From: Rattus norvegicus
Taxonomy: Eukaryota; Chordata; Mammalia; Rodentia; Muridae
DNA: 64,000 nucleotides
Assembly (NCBI RefSeq): GCF_036323735.1
Contig: NC_086028.1
Location: forward strand, 22,595,001-22,659,000
Reading direction: 5' to 3'
Below the pieces are notes generated by a model. The model did not search any database and was not told the origin of the DNA. It saw only the letters and a program-made list of their open reading frames with translations. Within the stretch, counting starts at the first letter, position 1; each line of letters begins with the position of its first letter. Positions 47,255 to 60,358 of this stretch are shown piece by piece. The position numbers were made by a program, and so were the translations under genes.

Positions 47255-48272
47255 TTTTTTCTTTTTTAAAATTTTTATTAGTTATATTTCTTTACTTATA
47301 TTTCAAACATTATTCCCCTTCCCATAAGACCCCATTCCCTCCCCTCCTCCTCCCCCAAAGGGGTATTCCCCCTATACACCCCCTTATTGTTCCCCAATAT
47401 TCCCCTGCACTGGGGGTCCAACCTTGGCAGGATCAAGGGCTTCCCCTTCCCCTGGTGCCACAACAAGGCTATTCTCTGCTACGTATGCAGTTGGAGCCCT
47501 GGGTCAGTCCATGTATAGTCTTTTGGTAGTGGTTTAGTCCCTGGAAGCTCTGTTTGTTGGCATTGTTGATTTTATGGGGTTGCAAGCTCCATCAATTCTT
47601 TCAATACTTCCTCTAATTCCCCCCAAGGGGGTCCTGGTCTCAGTTTGGTGGTTTGCTGCTAGCATTGACCTCTGATTTGGACATGCTCTGGATGTGTCTC
47701 TCAGGAGAGATCTATAACCTGTCCCTTTCAGCATGCATTTTCTAGCTTCATCAATCTTATCTGGTTTTGGTGGCTGTATATATATATATGGGCCACATGT
47801 GGGTCAGGTTCTGAATGGCCCTTCCTTGAGTCGCTGCTCTAAACTGTGCTTCTATATCCCCTCCTATGGATATTTTTTCCCCTTTTAAGAAGGAGTGGGA
47901 GCATTTGCATTTTGGTCACCCTTCTTCTTGAGTTCCTGTAGTCTGTGGATTGCATCTTGGGTAATTTGAGCTTTTTGGCTAATATCCACTTATCAATGAG
48001 TGCATACCAAGTGTGTTTTTCTGTGACTGAGTAACCTCACTCAGGATGATATTTTCTAGTACATTCCATTTGCCTATGAATTTCATGAAGTCACTGTTTT
48101 TTGATAGCTGAGTAGTACTCCATTACGTAGATGTACCACATTTTTTAAATCCATTCCTTTGTTGAAGGGCATCTGGGTTCTATTCAGCTTCTGGCTATTT
48201 TAAATAAGGCTGCTATGAACATAGTGGAGCACGTGTCTTTGTTGTATGTTGGAGCATCTTTTGGGTATTTTC
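47255..48272 (-). mobile_element. LINE-1 3' end, minus strand
   Basis: T-rich left end, then C-rich 3' UTR runs (CCCTCCCCTCCTCCTCCCCC). GGTCAGTCCATGTATAGTCT matches the same block in the L1 at 10.6 kb. TCAATGAGTGCATACCAAGT marks the ORF2 stop area, followed by ORF2 C-terminal text to about 48272 (GAACATAGTGGAGCACGTGT). 5' truncated. More diverged than the 10.6-kb copy. No clear target duplication seen. Confidence 0.9.
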
Positions 48273-51039
48273 TAAGCATTAAAATGAGATATGTGATTGG
48301 TATGCCAAGACAAACCTTTGATACTAGATCTTAAGGGGTTGTAGCAGGACTTCCAGATTGAGACTGGCTTGAGCCACCTAAACACAACCATGGGTGAACA
48401 GAGAGAGGGTGATGGGTGAGGAGAGGGAGTGATAAGAGAGAGCAGGGAGTGGAGGGATAACTAATAGAGGAGCAATGTGTGGTTACATCCCAATAAATCA
48501 CTCACTGGTTTCCTTTGCTCTCTCTTTCTGAGAAAATAAAAAGAGTTATATGGCTTGATTTTAAGTTCTAGATGAAGATTAAGGTGTCCACTTATAATTT
48601 CCCATGCCACATAAGCAAATTCTGATAATATAGATCTTCTCTGGAAACTCTACCTCTAATAGCTGCATCAGTAACATAGACATCAGATAGCAGTTTATAA
48701 TTTAAACCACCCTGAATGCCCTAGTTCACACCTGCACCCCTGGGTTCTATCCCAGTCTTACTAAGTGAGCATCATTGAAGTCGGTGCGTCCATCTTTGCT
48801 TATGTAAATGACTGCCCATTTTATCTTGAATCAGGCTTATTTCTTTATCATTTTAAATCAAACTCTGGATCTGTCCAACTTATATTCAGTAGTCTGGGGT
48901 CTCCTTTCAAGGGCAACACTTAACTCTTTGAATACTCAAATATATCTTAAAAAAACTCAACTAACATCTACTTGGTTTACTTTGAAGCCTACATATTAAC
49001 TTCATAATAGTCCAAGTAAAGTAATTGTGGATTAGAATTTAATTATACATTAATAACACAAACATTTCCTTTTCATTAGCATCACTGCCGACTGGTTTCT
49101 ACTCACGGTAGTCATCAAGAAGCCCTATTTACAATAATATTTCCTTTCCTTTTCTTCTTTTAACATTGCTCAATGGATTAAAAAGTTTTTTATAATCCCT
49201 CCCTCTCTTCCTAGGGTGTCCTACCAATTGGATTAGAACTTCAAATGCTGCAAAGCCACAAATGCACTCTCCTAAGATATCGAAGCATGTGTAATTGTCA
49301 CCCAGGTTTTTCTTTTTCTAATAGTTAGACAGGCCGGACAGTATGTTTCCCTTTGGAAAGAGAATGAAAATATAGATATTCAGGGGACACGTGATACTCT
49401 TCAGCAACTCATCTATCAATTTGCTTTGGATGTTTAAGAGAAAAAATAAACCCAGTGTGACTTAAGCTTTATGGAATATGGTCACTGACACCTAAAAAGA
49501 AATGTAACAAATATATATACCGAGTATTCTGTGTGGACTGAAAGACATAATTGTCTAAAGAAAAGCTTAGCTACTGGTTAAGTCCATCACTGGCAGAGAA
49601 TTTCTTTTACTTCTAAGAGAGGAGATTTGGCTGTGTCTTCAAAGAGCTTGCATTTTATGTTGACTGGAATTCATCCATGGCTTTACTGTGTTCTATTGCT
49701 AGATTATGTGTCTAATGTATAAAGTCAATTTCCATGCAAAGCATTTGTATTCTTTTGTACTCCTTAAATTCCCCACGATCCATTTATATTTCCTTTGTGA
49801 ACTCACATCCTCTCCCCCAGCTACTCAACACATAACTTTTTAAACAAAAGAAACTAATTTAAATGGCTTTTCTAATAAGCCAATTCTAATTCATGAACTG
49901 AGGCCATAAAACACTGTTTTTAAAAGGCAACAAAACAGGAAAAGATTCTGACAGTAGAAGAGAGTCTTGGGGCGGGAAAATCATGCATTAAGTACAACTA
50001 TAGTGTATTATAGCAACTAGTATCAGCGTGATTGACAGAGATCTAAGGGCCCGAGACTCGAGGGAAAGGATACTGGAGGGACATATGCTTAGTATAAACA
50101 GGTGATCCTCACCCACTCTAGTGTTGAACTTGAGTGATTTTACTGCCTAGTGGACGGATACTTACATATAACCTCTGGTTCCTCTATAGTGGTCCCATAA
50201 CCCTAGCATTGCCAGGATAAGACTCTTATCTCTTTTCCATCTCCTCCCTTGGGTCAGTGACCTTTTGTAATCATGTGCTCCGTTCTTTTTCCACATTTGT
50301 AAGCCTGCAAAATTCACCCTCAAATTATGTTGGCGTTCTATTTGGGAGAAAGGATGTTATCGAATATAGTTTAGAATGAAACTCTAAGAGGAGTGCTTTC
50401 TGAGGAACCTACAGAAATGGGTATCTATGTTCTGCAAGTTGTTACTTTCTGTTGCCACAAACTGATACTCTTAAAGAAATGCCTGTGCTCTGAGAGAAGT
50501 GGGACACGGTGACTCTGTAGTCAGTTTACCTAAACAAGAACAATTATTCAAAGCTTTCAAGGCATTTCCTTCCTGCCACAATGAATTATCTCAAACACAG
50601 TGTTGTCTAATGTCCTCGAACAGCAATGGGCTGAGGAAGTAGAATCATTCATTTCCATAAATATTTGATGTGACGATGTTTACTGAGAAGTCCCATTTAT
50701 TTTAGGACACTGTGACAAACTTGATCGAAAATCCCTCCTTCCAATAGAAGTGTATACTTTCTCTTACCTATAGATCTGACAGATAGTATAAAACTGAGCT
50801 CTTTATTGGAATCCAAACTTATAAACATGTTTATAATTTCAAGTATTCAAAATACATTTTCAGTAAGATTTCCCCCTTCACTTTATTTAGATTGTATGTT
50901 TTTTTCCTGTAAGTAACTTACTAATGAAAACCTGTCCATTTGGAATACAACCTTCTTGAAACATCTGCATTAATGCACAAATACTATTTCAATTGAGATA
51001 CTGCTTAAGGGTCTGATAATCATTACAAATGATAAACAA
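48273..51039. other. Long unique sequence, no gene seen
   Basis: About 2.8 kb without recognised repeats. 48395-48480 is GA-rich. 49060-49320 is a possible mildly constrained stretch (scattered CpG, TTTCATTAGCATCACTGCCG), not distinctive enough to call. Confidence 0.45.
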
Positions 51040-51690
51040 TCAGACTCTAGAAATTAAAGTCACTCACGTTAGATTTTCCATTCGCAAACTATTAATCACA
51101 TCTGAGTACATTATAGAGTACAGTTTGCCAACAGATGCATTTTTTCCCCTAAAACTTGAATCAAACCTCTACTGGTTTATCAGGTAAATTCAGAAAGGAT
51201 AGAGAAATTTTTAAAAAATGAGTTTTTCTAAATATACTCATATCAGCACAAAGATGAATTGAGTTTTAGCCCCTGCATATGCAGCCTCCATGGGGAGCAT
51301 TTGAAGTTATTTCTGCTCCTTCTTTTGTTTAATGACTTGGAGTCTGAAAACGAGAGTCAAGAATGCCAGTTTGGTTGGTCTCCGAGCAATTCGTGTAACG
51401 TACCTGCAGAATAGGAAAACAACTTCGTGCCTTTCAGATGATTTGATACGCCTGGCTTAGACCTTATCAAAGTGAAACGGATGTGAGACCGAATAGAACT
51501 GAAAATAATTAGAAACCCGGTTTCGTCCTATGGTGCAACACACACGGGGCTTTCTGAATCCTGAAAGGTATCCTTTCATGGGCGGCATGTTGGCAAGACA
51601 TGATTGGGGTCGCTTCACAAAGTACAGCGCTCTAAGGGCTAGTGATTAAGTCCTCTCAAATACTGCCTTTGTTTATAAACACAGAGTGTT
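51040..51690. promoter_or_regulatory. Candidate conserved non-coding element, CpG-retaining
   Basis: Repeat-free block with 14 CpGs between 51351 and 51630, in a region otherwise nearly lacking them, and no reading frame. Words include GAACTGAAAATAATTAGAAACCC (51497-51519), TGATTTGATACGCC and CATGGGCGGCATG. The dispersed CpGs in an AT-rich context are unlike a promoter CpG island and more like a constrained enhancer. Inferred from composition only. Confidence 0.38.
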
Positions 51691-52393
51691 CTGTGGTTCT
51701 ACAGTAATGAAGGCTAAATATACTTGTAACTCAATGCAAAGTTAGGAAACAAGTAATCCTTTGCTTTTATAGGGTACAGGAAAACATCTTTTACTAGCGT
51801 TGAGTAACACTGAATTAACAAGATAGAGAGAGTTGTCGGTAGTCACAGAGCAAGGAAAACACATCAGGAATTTATTAGATTTGGATTTATCAGTGCATAG
51901 AAATTCATGATGTTTAACTTAAAGGCAAAAAGAGTAGAACGCTTTGAATAATAGCTTGAAGTGGATGATTAGCTAAAGGGATGCAGCATTTAATAGCCAA
52001 AATAAATTACTATAATTATTTTATTACCTATGCTAACTGATTCCATTGTTTTTGTTGAAATAACAGCTCCCTGAGGAAGGGAAGTGAGCTTTTCAATGAA
52101 TCTCTGCTCTAGGCTGGTGTATTCTCCTATAACAATCAAAAACAATGCAAAATAGTCTTTGCTGATAATATTTATAGTGTCTGAATTTCAGCAGTTGAGG
52201 AAAACACCTGGAAATCTCTGAAAACTTCTGGAAATAGGAGAAAGCCAGGTTAACATGTTAAGTTCATTTTAAGGCCATTAGCCTATCCCCACCATTTGCC
52301 TGTAAACTATTTTCCAACTTTATTCTATATATATTTTCTCAGGCCCCACGTCAGCCTATGACAGTTTCTTGCAACTATCTTCTTGAGAATGTT
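51691..52393. other. Unique sequence, no gene seen
   Basis: AT-rich; no recognised element. Confidence 0.5.
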
Positions 52394-52408
52394 TGTGCTT
52401 CAATTCTT

Positions 52409-52449
<41 letters not shown>

Positions 52450-52539
52450 GAGCTGAGGACCGAACCCAGGGCCTTGCGCTTGCTAGGTAAGTGCTCTACC
52501 ACTGAGCTAAATCCCCAACCCCTGTGCTTCAATTCTTAA
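52394..52539 (-). mobile_element. Young ID SINE with 38-base T run and 17-bp target duplication
   Basis: The direct repeats TGTGCTTCAATTCTTAA (52394-52410 and 52523-52539) are perfect. Between them, in reverse, lie 38 T (tail, 52411-52448) and a 74-bp ID body (52449-52522) with an A box (TAGCTCAGTGGTAG) and a B box (GGTTCGGTCC). The body is nearly identical to the 5' domain of rat BC1 RNA. ID elements are polymerase III products mobilised by L1 enzymes. The intact repeats and long pure tail mark a very recent insertion, possibly polymorphic between strains. Confidence 0.97.
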
Positions 52540-53045
52540 ACACAACGTTCTGAGAGTAGTTGTGAGGAGGTCCACTGTCGGGGTCAGAGGGCAGAAAGAC
52601 AGGAAGTGAGGACACTGTACATTTCTAGAAAACTGCTTGTGCTTAAAACCTGGAATTTTGAAAGTCATGTCATGTTTTGCTTTAAAAATATGCACTATGA
52701 TTTATTTCATTATTTTTCAGGATAAATGGAAGTCTGAAATAAATTATGAATTTATAGCAGACTTTCCCTCTTTTTTTTTTGTCTTTAGGGACAGTTCATG
52801 AAAGGGATAAATAAGAATTTACAGCTCACTTAGTTTCTCTTCCTTCCAATGTTCTTCATTTTCAAAGGAAGAAATGAAAGGTCATGTGTCACTGCAAGAT
52901 CCGAATCCAGGGACTACAAACAGAATTTGAGGAAGCCCCCTTGCCTCTACACTGTCCCTAGACTTCTGCCTGCTAGATACAACCATTATGATGTTCGACA
53001 GATGCTCCAGGATTTGAAAAATGCAAAGCGGTGTCAGATAAACTA
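52540..53045. other. Unique sequence, no gene seen
   Basis: No element recognised; a 65-codon frame at 52849-53046 has no family resemblance. Confidence 0.5.
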
Positions 53046-53268
53046 GGGGCTGGAGTGATGGCGTAGCCGTTAAGTGTTAATTCTGCAGAGGAACAAGGTT
53101 CAGTTCCTGGCATGCACGTGGTGGCTCACAACCATCTACGACTTCAATTCCCAGTGATCGTAGCATCCTTCTGACATTGAAAAGCACTAGGCATGAACAT
53201 GGTGTACATATATATGTGCAGGCAAACTTTTCATGTGTCTAAAAATAAACTAAATAAACCTAGAAAAT
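53046..53268 (+). mobile_element. B2/B3 SINE
   Basis: It starts GGGGCTGGAGTGATGGCG (A-box head). A B-box-like GGTTCAGTTCC and the GTGGTGGCTCACAACCATCT block follow, then an ACATATATATGTGCA-containing right part and an AAATAAAC tail. Moderately diverged. A possible 8-base flanking repeat (ATAAACTA) is too short to rely on. Confidence 0.85.
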
Positions 53269-54057
53269 AGAAAGGAGTAAGGTCATGGAAACAATCTTAT
53301 AGGTCCCATTTCTTATGCTTCACCCAAACTTGCTCATAGCTTACCTTGATGACGTCAGATATACCTAACAGGAATTTCTGCGAAATGACTCCAAACTTAC
53401 TTTCTTTTTTAAAATGACCCTCATTCTTACCCCATTCTATTCCATCACTACACTTACTCAATGTTTATCACTTCCAAATCACAGAGCAACCAAAATGCGA
53501 AATGCTGTCCCGCTGTCAAAATAGATCACTAAAGCTTAGGTTGGGATAAACTAAGCCTTCCTTTAAAAAAAATCTAGGAGGCAGTAACGTCATGTTAATT
53601 TTGGGGTGTTAGGGGGAAAGGAACTTGTATCTGTAAGTATAAGTACAAACAACTCTGTGGAAACTGCACAACTGGACAGTTCTTGGGGGCAGATCTTCAG
53701 TTGCTATACACGAAGGAAAATTAGCTTCAAATCCTTGTAAGAGTGAACGCACCTGGAGTTTGTAGCCCTTCAGAATGGGTAATGTCGCTCATTACAGCAA
53801 TAAATGGTAGCAAAAAAAAAAAAACAACTAGCCAACAGAGTATTTTATAGAAATATAATCTTATTAGCACTCAGCATTATATTCTCTTTTGATTATTTAT
53901 ATCCTTTTCTCCAATACAAATGTTCCCCAGATTTAATTTTCAAGGTTAATATAGTTAACTTAGCATCATTAAAAGAGAGAGTTTGATGGTTAGTGAATTT
54001 CATTTAGAATTCATGGCTAAATTGTAAATCAAAATGCTTGACGTTTGCCTGTAATAA

Positions 54058-54060
<3 letters not shown>
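53269..54060. other. Unique sequence, no gene seen
   Basis: Apart from the CRE-like site listed separately and an A run at 53811-53823, nothing was recognised. Confidence 0.5.
53350..53357. promoter_or_regulatory. Full CRE palindrome TGACGTCA
   Basis: A perfect 8-bp cAMP-response element with its central CpG intact, in CpG-poor DNA. CREB/ATF dimers bind this sequence. No promoter was recognised around it, so any function would be distal or absent. Confidence 0.3.

Positions 54061-54088
<28 letters not shown>
54061..54088. repeat. (AC)n microsatellite
   Basis: About 14 AC units. Confidence 0.96.
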
Positions 54089-55257
54089 TACCCCTCTTAC
54101 CCAAACATGTCTAAGATTTTGCTGTCTGGGGTTTCAATTAAAAGCAGTCTAAATATAGTCCAAAAACATTAAGTGGGATGCTCTCCTGGAACTAATTCAC
54201 CATTTTTAAATGAGCTCCATTCGAACTAACGTTACAACCCTTGGACTCACCGACTCCATTCTTTGACCAACAGATAATATACAACACTTCTTCATCCAAT
54301 ATAGACATGTATTGGCTTCTGTCTGGCCAAGGTTTGTAAGTTAGCCCATTAACAGTGAGATTCAGTACCCTTGTCAGTCAGTTTCTTACTTCAAGTAGTC
54401 TGCACCATCAAATGCAAGGATAGGGATGCAGGCCATTGTACACAATGTATTCATAGCTACATAGCACTGCACGTTCATATGTATGCACACGGTGTTTATA
54501 TTTCCTAGCTTCCATTATTCTTTTACAGGATCTAACCTATAAATCAACCTTTATCTAGGTAGCTCTGCTATGTGTAGGACAAGGCTTAGCGTGTCTCACA
54601 GACAGTTGGTACAATCTATTTACACTTCCTGGCTCTGCCGGAGAGTCATGGGATACATTCTTTTAAGACATACTTAGGAATTTCACCTAAAACGCCAGTT
54701 ACTACTTGTACCTAGGAGTACTTTATATGTATTGTTTGTCTCCATTCCAGGGACACCAGTAATTTATTGAGAAGAGAATGGATTCTCAGAAGCATTAAGG
54801 GAAGCATAGAAATAAAAGGCCAAAGAGATGTGCGTGGGCTTGAACCCACGTCTAAGTAATTGCAAGGTCTCCTTTTCTCACCTATGGTTTTGCTCATTCC
54901 TCTGGGTCTGCAGAGGAGACCACATATCCCCATCCTGAGCTCATTCTCATTCTGAGGAAGACAAATAAGGGTGAAGTGAATCAATAAATCATAATTTCTG
55001 TCAATTATGCTACTCATCCAGGGGAATCCTCGTGAAGTGGGAAACCTGAGTATGGACTGAAAGATGCAGGTTTTTCTGAGTGCAGCAGCCAGGAAAAGAG
55101 TTTACAAGGCAGACCGTGTTCAGAGTGCTGGAGTCCAGAGAAGCAGCAGAATGAGGTTCCTACAAACACCTGATGAACTATATCCTACTGAAGACAGAAA
55201 TGCCAAAGAGAGGAAAAGGACATACAGTACACACTAAGCTAAAATTTCCACCCAATA
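54089..55257. other. Unique sequence, no gene seen
   Basis: It contains the inverted repeat CGTGGG-CTTGAA-CCCACG (54833-54850), which in reverse looks like a tRNA T-arm, but no tRNA surrounds it. No gene recognised. Confidence 0.45.
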
Positions 55258-55372
55258 AGGTAGGGGGTTACTATCCTTATTTTTATTCTAAGCCACAGGG
55301 AGTTTACATGAACCATAAGGTTAATGAGCCCAAAGGTGAATTATTATTTAGCAATGGTATGAGGGATCGCAG
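55258..55372 (-). mobile_element. Possible MIR SINE, minus strand
   Basis: GGTTACTATCCTTATTTTTATTC, CCACAGGGAG, AGGTTAATGAGCCCAAAGGTGA and TTTAGCAATGGTAT follow reverse-MIR order. Diverged; moderate to weak support. The 101-codon frame across it (55173-55478) is then probably not coding. Confidence 0.45.
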
Positions 55373-58300
55373 GATGCTTTACCTAACTTCACAAACTAAA
55401 ATGCTTTTTCCCCCTAATCTGGTATTTTCTCTATTATATTTGGCCGGTGAAAATGCTCGAGGTATCATTCAAGAATAGGTATCATACTTTTAGCACATTC
55501 AGAGAAAAGAGACAGAACATGGGCAGACCTTGCTTTAAGATGGGAATTTTCCACCTCAGCACTATGGACATTTTAGGATATCATTCTTTGTAGTAGGTGA
55601 CTGCTCTCTGTTGTAGAGGATAGCAGACAGCATCTGTTGTCTCCACTGCATACATAGGGGAGTAGCAGGGAAATCATTTTGGTGTCTAGATATTGCCAGT
55701 GTTGCACTGGGGCAGGGTGGGGCAAGAAAGAGGGAGTTCCTTTCTCGAAGCTTTGAGAACCATTGCTCCAAGGTGGTAGGGCTCTTGCCCACAGTCATTC
55801 ATAACCTCTGTCATGTTTAGATGTTCTTGAACTTATCTAAGACACATTACCTACAAAAACCCAGGGAATTATGCATAGTTTGTAATTATCACGACTACCA
55901 CAGGCAAGTTTTGGAGGTGCAAAAGCCCTGTGCATAATAAAGAAAGACGGCTGTTCATTCAGAGGCATAGAGAACAAAAGGAAGATACTCATCAGGGGAT
56001 GGAAGTTAGTTCATTTTAAGGAGCAGACTCGTTTTGTAGACGTTAGTATATTTCAAAGATGCTGTACTTTAATGATGGAAGCCATGGTGCCTACAACATG
56101 CTAGAAGAATCCTTTCCTCCTAACTACGGAAGTTCTGGGTCCCCATCTCTAGCAAGGGAGGAATTTGGGGAAGGTAAAATTTTCTGTATGTTTTGCTTGA
56201 TATAGCTCATAGGTTGCATAGCCCATCATAAAAGAAAGCCATAGCAGGAATTCAGGGCAGCAAGCTAGAATCAGGAACTGCAGGAGACACCATGGAGGAG
56301 TGTTCTTACCTGGTCTGCTTCTATGTTTGTACTTAGCTAGCCACACTTGCCCTGGCCACACTTGCCTAGAAATTTTACCATCCAAGGGGGGACTAGATAC
56401 AGACACATCAATTAGCAATCAGAAAGTAGCCCGACTGACATGCTCACAGGCCAATTGAATAGAGATAATTCCTTAGTTGAGTCCCTTACTCTCAGTGTGT
56501 CCAGTTGACAACTGCAGCTAATTTTGCCGGGCATGGAACTCCATCCTAGGTTCAGAAAGAATGCCAGAGAAAGCTTTGTTCTGTTGGAATTCTACAGGAA
56601 ACACTGGCCTTACCCAAGTTATTTTATAATTCCAAAAGGTCAATAATTTTATTCGTGACCTTAAGCAAGGACTAGAGCTTTCTGAAAATTACTTTCTTCT
56701 CTTCAGTGACAAATCATTTAATTGATAATTTCTAACCTCACTGGGAGAACTTAGTGAGATAAGGTTTTTAAAGTACAAATGGTCACAGTGACAAATAGGA
56801 AAGACATTGTCAAACTCAAATATAAACCATAGTAAACCAATAGTATTTCAGAAGCAGTTGATTCCACCATGAGACTACTGTGTCTCTCCTCTCTCTCTTA
56901 CCCTCCTTCTCTCTCTACCCCCTTTCCTCTCCCCCGAAATCTAAGTTGTACATTGTGTTCTAAAAGATAATGAAGAGACTAGAATTAAAGGGAAAGGAAT
57001 GAACTGACACATTTAAAAACTAAGACACCCATGCTGAACAAACCAGTTGCTGTTCTATCATACCAAAATCATGTAAAAACACCTGTAAAAATTTAAAATT
57101 GTAAGTATCAATATTCTCACTTCCCTGACAGTATTTTTCCAACATGGAAAAAGTCATAAAGCAAGAAGAAATATCTTTATTCATCCTCTCCCTATGTTAC
57201 AATAATAAGTCTGAATATTAGTTAGATTTCTATGCTCCACAAACATAAGCAGATTGTAGATGGTGGAGAGTAGGCTCATTAAAATTTCCGTGGGGAAAAG
57301 AACACCTGTAACAATCAGAAATATGATAAGACTGTCAAAGGGTACATGAAATTAATTATGCCCACTTTGGAATATATATCATTTTTACTACAGTATGACA
57401 ATGGAAATTATGTTTTCAATATATTTTTAAAAGAACAAAGATCCTAGGAGTATTTAACTGACACTTCAATAATGATATCACTATATCTCAGAGAAAAGTT
57501 CCTCTCTGCATTCTGGAATCTTCTTTTCAGATAATACTTTTTAAATAGTGTTTCTCATTATAGTTTTTTATTCAGCTACAACTACATCTGGCCACCACCA
57601 ACAATGATTTATTTCTCTGAAAGGGAATGCTCCCCTATTATTACAAGAATAATGATTTTTTTCCTTTTCTTAGATTTACCCTACATGTTTATTCCACTTT
57701 TAAAAATCTACGTGGATAAAAATTCTAGAGGTGTTGAGCATATGGCTATCATTGACCCAAGTTGCCTAAGACTTTTCAAGGTTTAATTCATCTCCACCCA
57801 GCAGAGAACAGCTGTTCTGCCCAAGGCTTAGTGTAGCTTGGAAATCTGAAGCTTAAACTGAACAATTGAGTTTTACAGGATTCACACCAAACCAGTAGTT
57901 TACATAACAACTTAGACTGGGTCATTTTATTCTTATTCATTTCTGAGTGTAAAGGGAATCATTTACGGATTTCCAAGGAAGATCATACCGCTTGCATATA
58001 TGTGACAGGAGATCTTGTTTTGTGACCATCACATGGCTGGTGAGTTGTAGTCTTGGCTGAAGGAAGTTCAGAGGTCTCTAGACAAAAGTCTAAGCTTTGA
58101 TGAAACTCTGGACTTCACCTGAGAGAACAATGATGCTTTACATGTTTGACTCATGATATGATGGCATCTCTTAGTCTATTCTTGACATTTTGTGTTGCGA
58201 ATCTCAAATCATGTTTCTAGTAGTCTATTTGTCTTTCCAGGAGAACTTTACTTGGATTGAGAAACTAACCAGTGCAGTGAGGCAGCCATATTACTTCACT

Positions 58301-59667
58301 CCCGTCGGTTGTAGACTCAGCAATACATTTGACAGATTTCGATCAGACTAGAGAGCCTTTAATATAATCTTCTCAATGTTTATTGAAGGTTAGTAAACTC
58401 ACTTTTTCTTTTCATTGTAGGAAGGATAAAACCCGTACAACCACTGTGCTTTATAACCGCCCCTTCTCTGTGTCATAGTGCTGGAGTTGTAATTTAGGAT
58501 TGATAGCTAAGCAGAAAAACAGTTTAGATGTCCTCAAGTTTAAGGCAAACACTTTGTTGAAGCACAAGTCAAACCTCCAGTACTTGCAATCCTGTGAAGT
58601 AAATAGAGGCCCCGGGGTGTGATGAGGTAAGCATGTCAGATCCTTTACAGTAGCAAGTGAAATCACTAATTTAGTACATTTGATACACACATGCCACTTG
58701 TTTTCTGAAAATTTTAAAAAAAGAAAGAAAAGAAAAAGAAAAAAATATCCTAAATGAAGTGAACAGAAGACTAGATGCTAACCATTTTGAAAATGCACAT
58801 CTAGAATGGAAACATGATTTATCCTGCAGATACATGCACATTCTGGATGCTTCTCTGCAGAGTCAGCAAGTGCCATGCGTTGGCAATATGCCTAGAGGGA
58901 GCTGAGGTCAGTGACCAGCTTGTAGAAGGAAGACCTTGCATTTTTGTAAAGATTTAGATCAGTAATACAAAGCTGCTATTTCTTACCTTGGCTAAATTGT
59001 GACAGGCAGGGGATTAGAATATTGTATAAACATAGCTTTGTGACCTCTGAAAAGCTGGATAATGCCTTATTCTACAGGTGAGGCTGGTATTTCCAGCTTA
59101 CTCGGAATATGGCTCCAAGAGCAAAAGTACAGCATACTTAATACCGGATAGCACAGGAAAACATCAGGAATCAAGTCTGCTTAAAGAACTGGTTTTGGAA
59201 TACCATCAGGAGATTTCAGTGTATATGCCATTTATTATAAGAAATAGCAATATATGGATAACTAAGTAAGAATAAATATGCTCTGAACAGCAAGTATCAG
59301 CCACCATTCTTTTAGCCTCAGTTATAGAATACCATATGTTAAAGGCTATGGTAGGATTTTGGGGTCTTGGAGACAGTTCTTGGTTGTGGCATGTTTTCAT
59401 TACTGGAAGGAAAACAAATCAGATTTATGACATTGTATCCAACATGTAAAATTGATGAAATCTTCAAAAATAAGAAGATAACGAATATCTGTAGTACCTA
59501 AGTCCTATGGATGAGGAGAACTGTTAATAACAAGAAAGGACAAAGGTGTAGGTATGACTATACTGAGGCCAGAGCACCCCAGCAGATTATAGACTTCACA
59601 TGAAAGAACTAATTTGGTGGGGAAAATGCCTGATGAGAATTTGGAAGCAATAAAATTAAGGTGCAAA
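55373..59667. other. Long unique sequence, no gene seen
   Basis: About 4.3 kb without recognised repeats, apart from a CT-rich tract at 56880-56935 and an A/AAAG-rich tract at 58712-58746. No coding frame, RNA gene or regulatory block stood out. Confidence 0.45.
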
Positions 59668-59716
59668 TGACCATGTTTATGCATGCTTTTATTCCCAGCT
59701 ACTTGGAGGCTTCCCT
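59668..59716 (+). mobile_element. B1 SINE head fragment
   Basis: CCATGTTTATGCATGCTTTTATTCCCAGCTACTTGGAGGC is a B1 left end (GCATGGTGGCGCATGCCTTTAATCCCAGC...). The rest of the element is not recognisable. Confidence 0.6.
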
Positions 59717-60358
59717 GGGTAATATGAATTTATCCCTTGATCAATTTTTAAAAGATTTAGGAGTTTGGCTTGATGGTAAAGTGATGATTTGGTGTATATA
59801 AGGGTACCAAATTCATAAGCATAAAACCCACACATCTACTTTTAGCAATGCAACTCTTAATGGAAGCAGGGCATGCAATTTGGTGTTGAAGTCCAGTTCA
59901 GGGGTATAGCTGTTTCTTAGGACTAATGGGATTGTCAGAGACATAACACATTTGAAATACTTAAGTGGCTAATGTGTGTCATAAAGACAGGAGTGTGAGC
60001 CAAAGGCATGGAATTGGGGTAACTAAGAAGGAGCAGACTTGACAGACACTAAGGAGAGAGTGAATAATCCTAACTGCGATGATCATTATTGCACGGGAAT
60101 ATCAAAACCTATCACCTCAACTCTCGAGGCAATCATCTTCATGAACGGTACTATTATATCTCATCATGAAAAGTATTAATGTTCCCTCTCTGGGGAATAA
60201 TTGTCATTGGTATGAAGAAACACCACATATCCATACAAGTACAGATATGGGAAGAAACCATATTGAAATTATGTCTGAGCTCTGAAGTATTTGAAGAGAA
60301 ATTTAGTGAACTCTATGATAAACTTTAAACACCAACATAATTGGTGTTTAAAGATACC
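59717..60358. other. Unique sequence, no gene seen
   Basis: 59762-59825 has a faint ID-like pattern; otherwise nothing. A short inverted repeat AAACACCAA...TTGGTGTTT (60328-60336 with 60341-60349) lies just before the ID element. Confidence 0.4.

Noticed and set aside
54833..54850. tRNA T-arm-like inverted repeat (CGTGGG/CCCACG with a GGTTCAAGCC B-box word on the minus strand)
   Set aside because: No matching acceptor stem, D-arm or anticodon arm around it, so not a tRNA gene or a clear SINE.
55173..55478. 101-codon plus-strand frame starting MPKRGKG
   Set aside because: No family recognised, and the middle appears to be a reverse MIR; no coding support.
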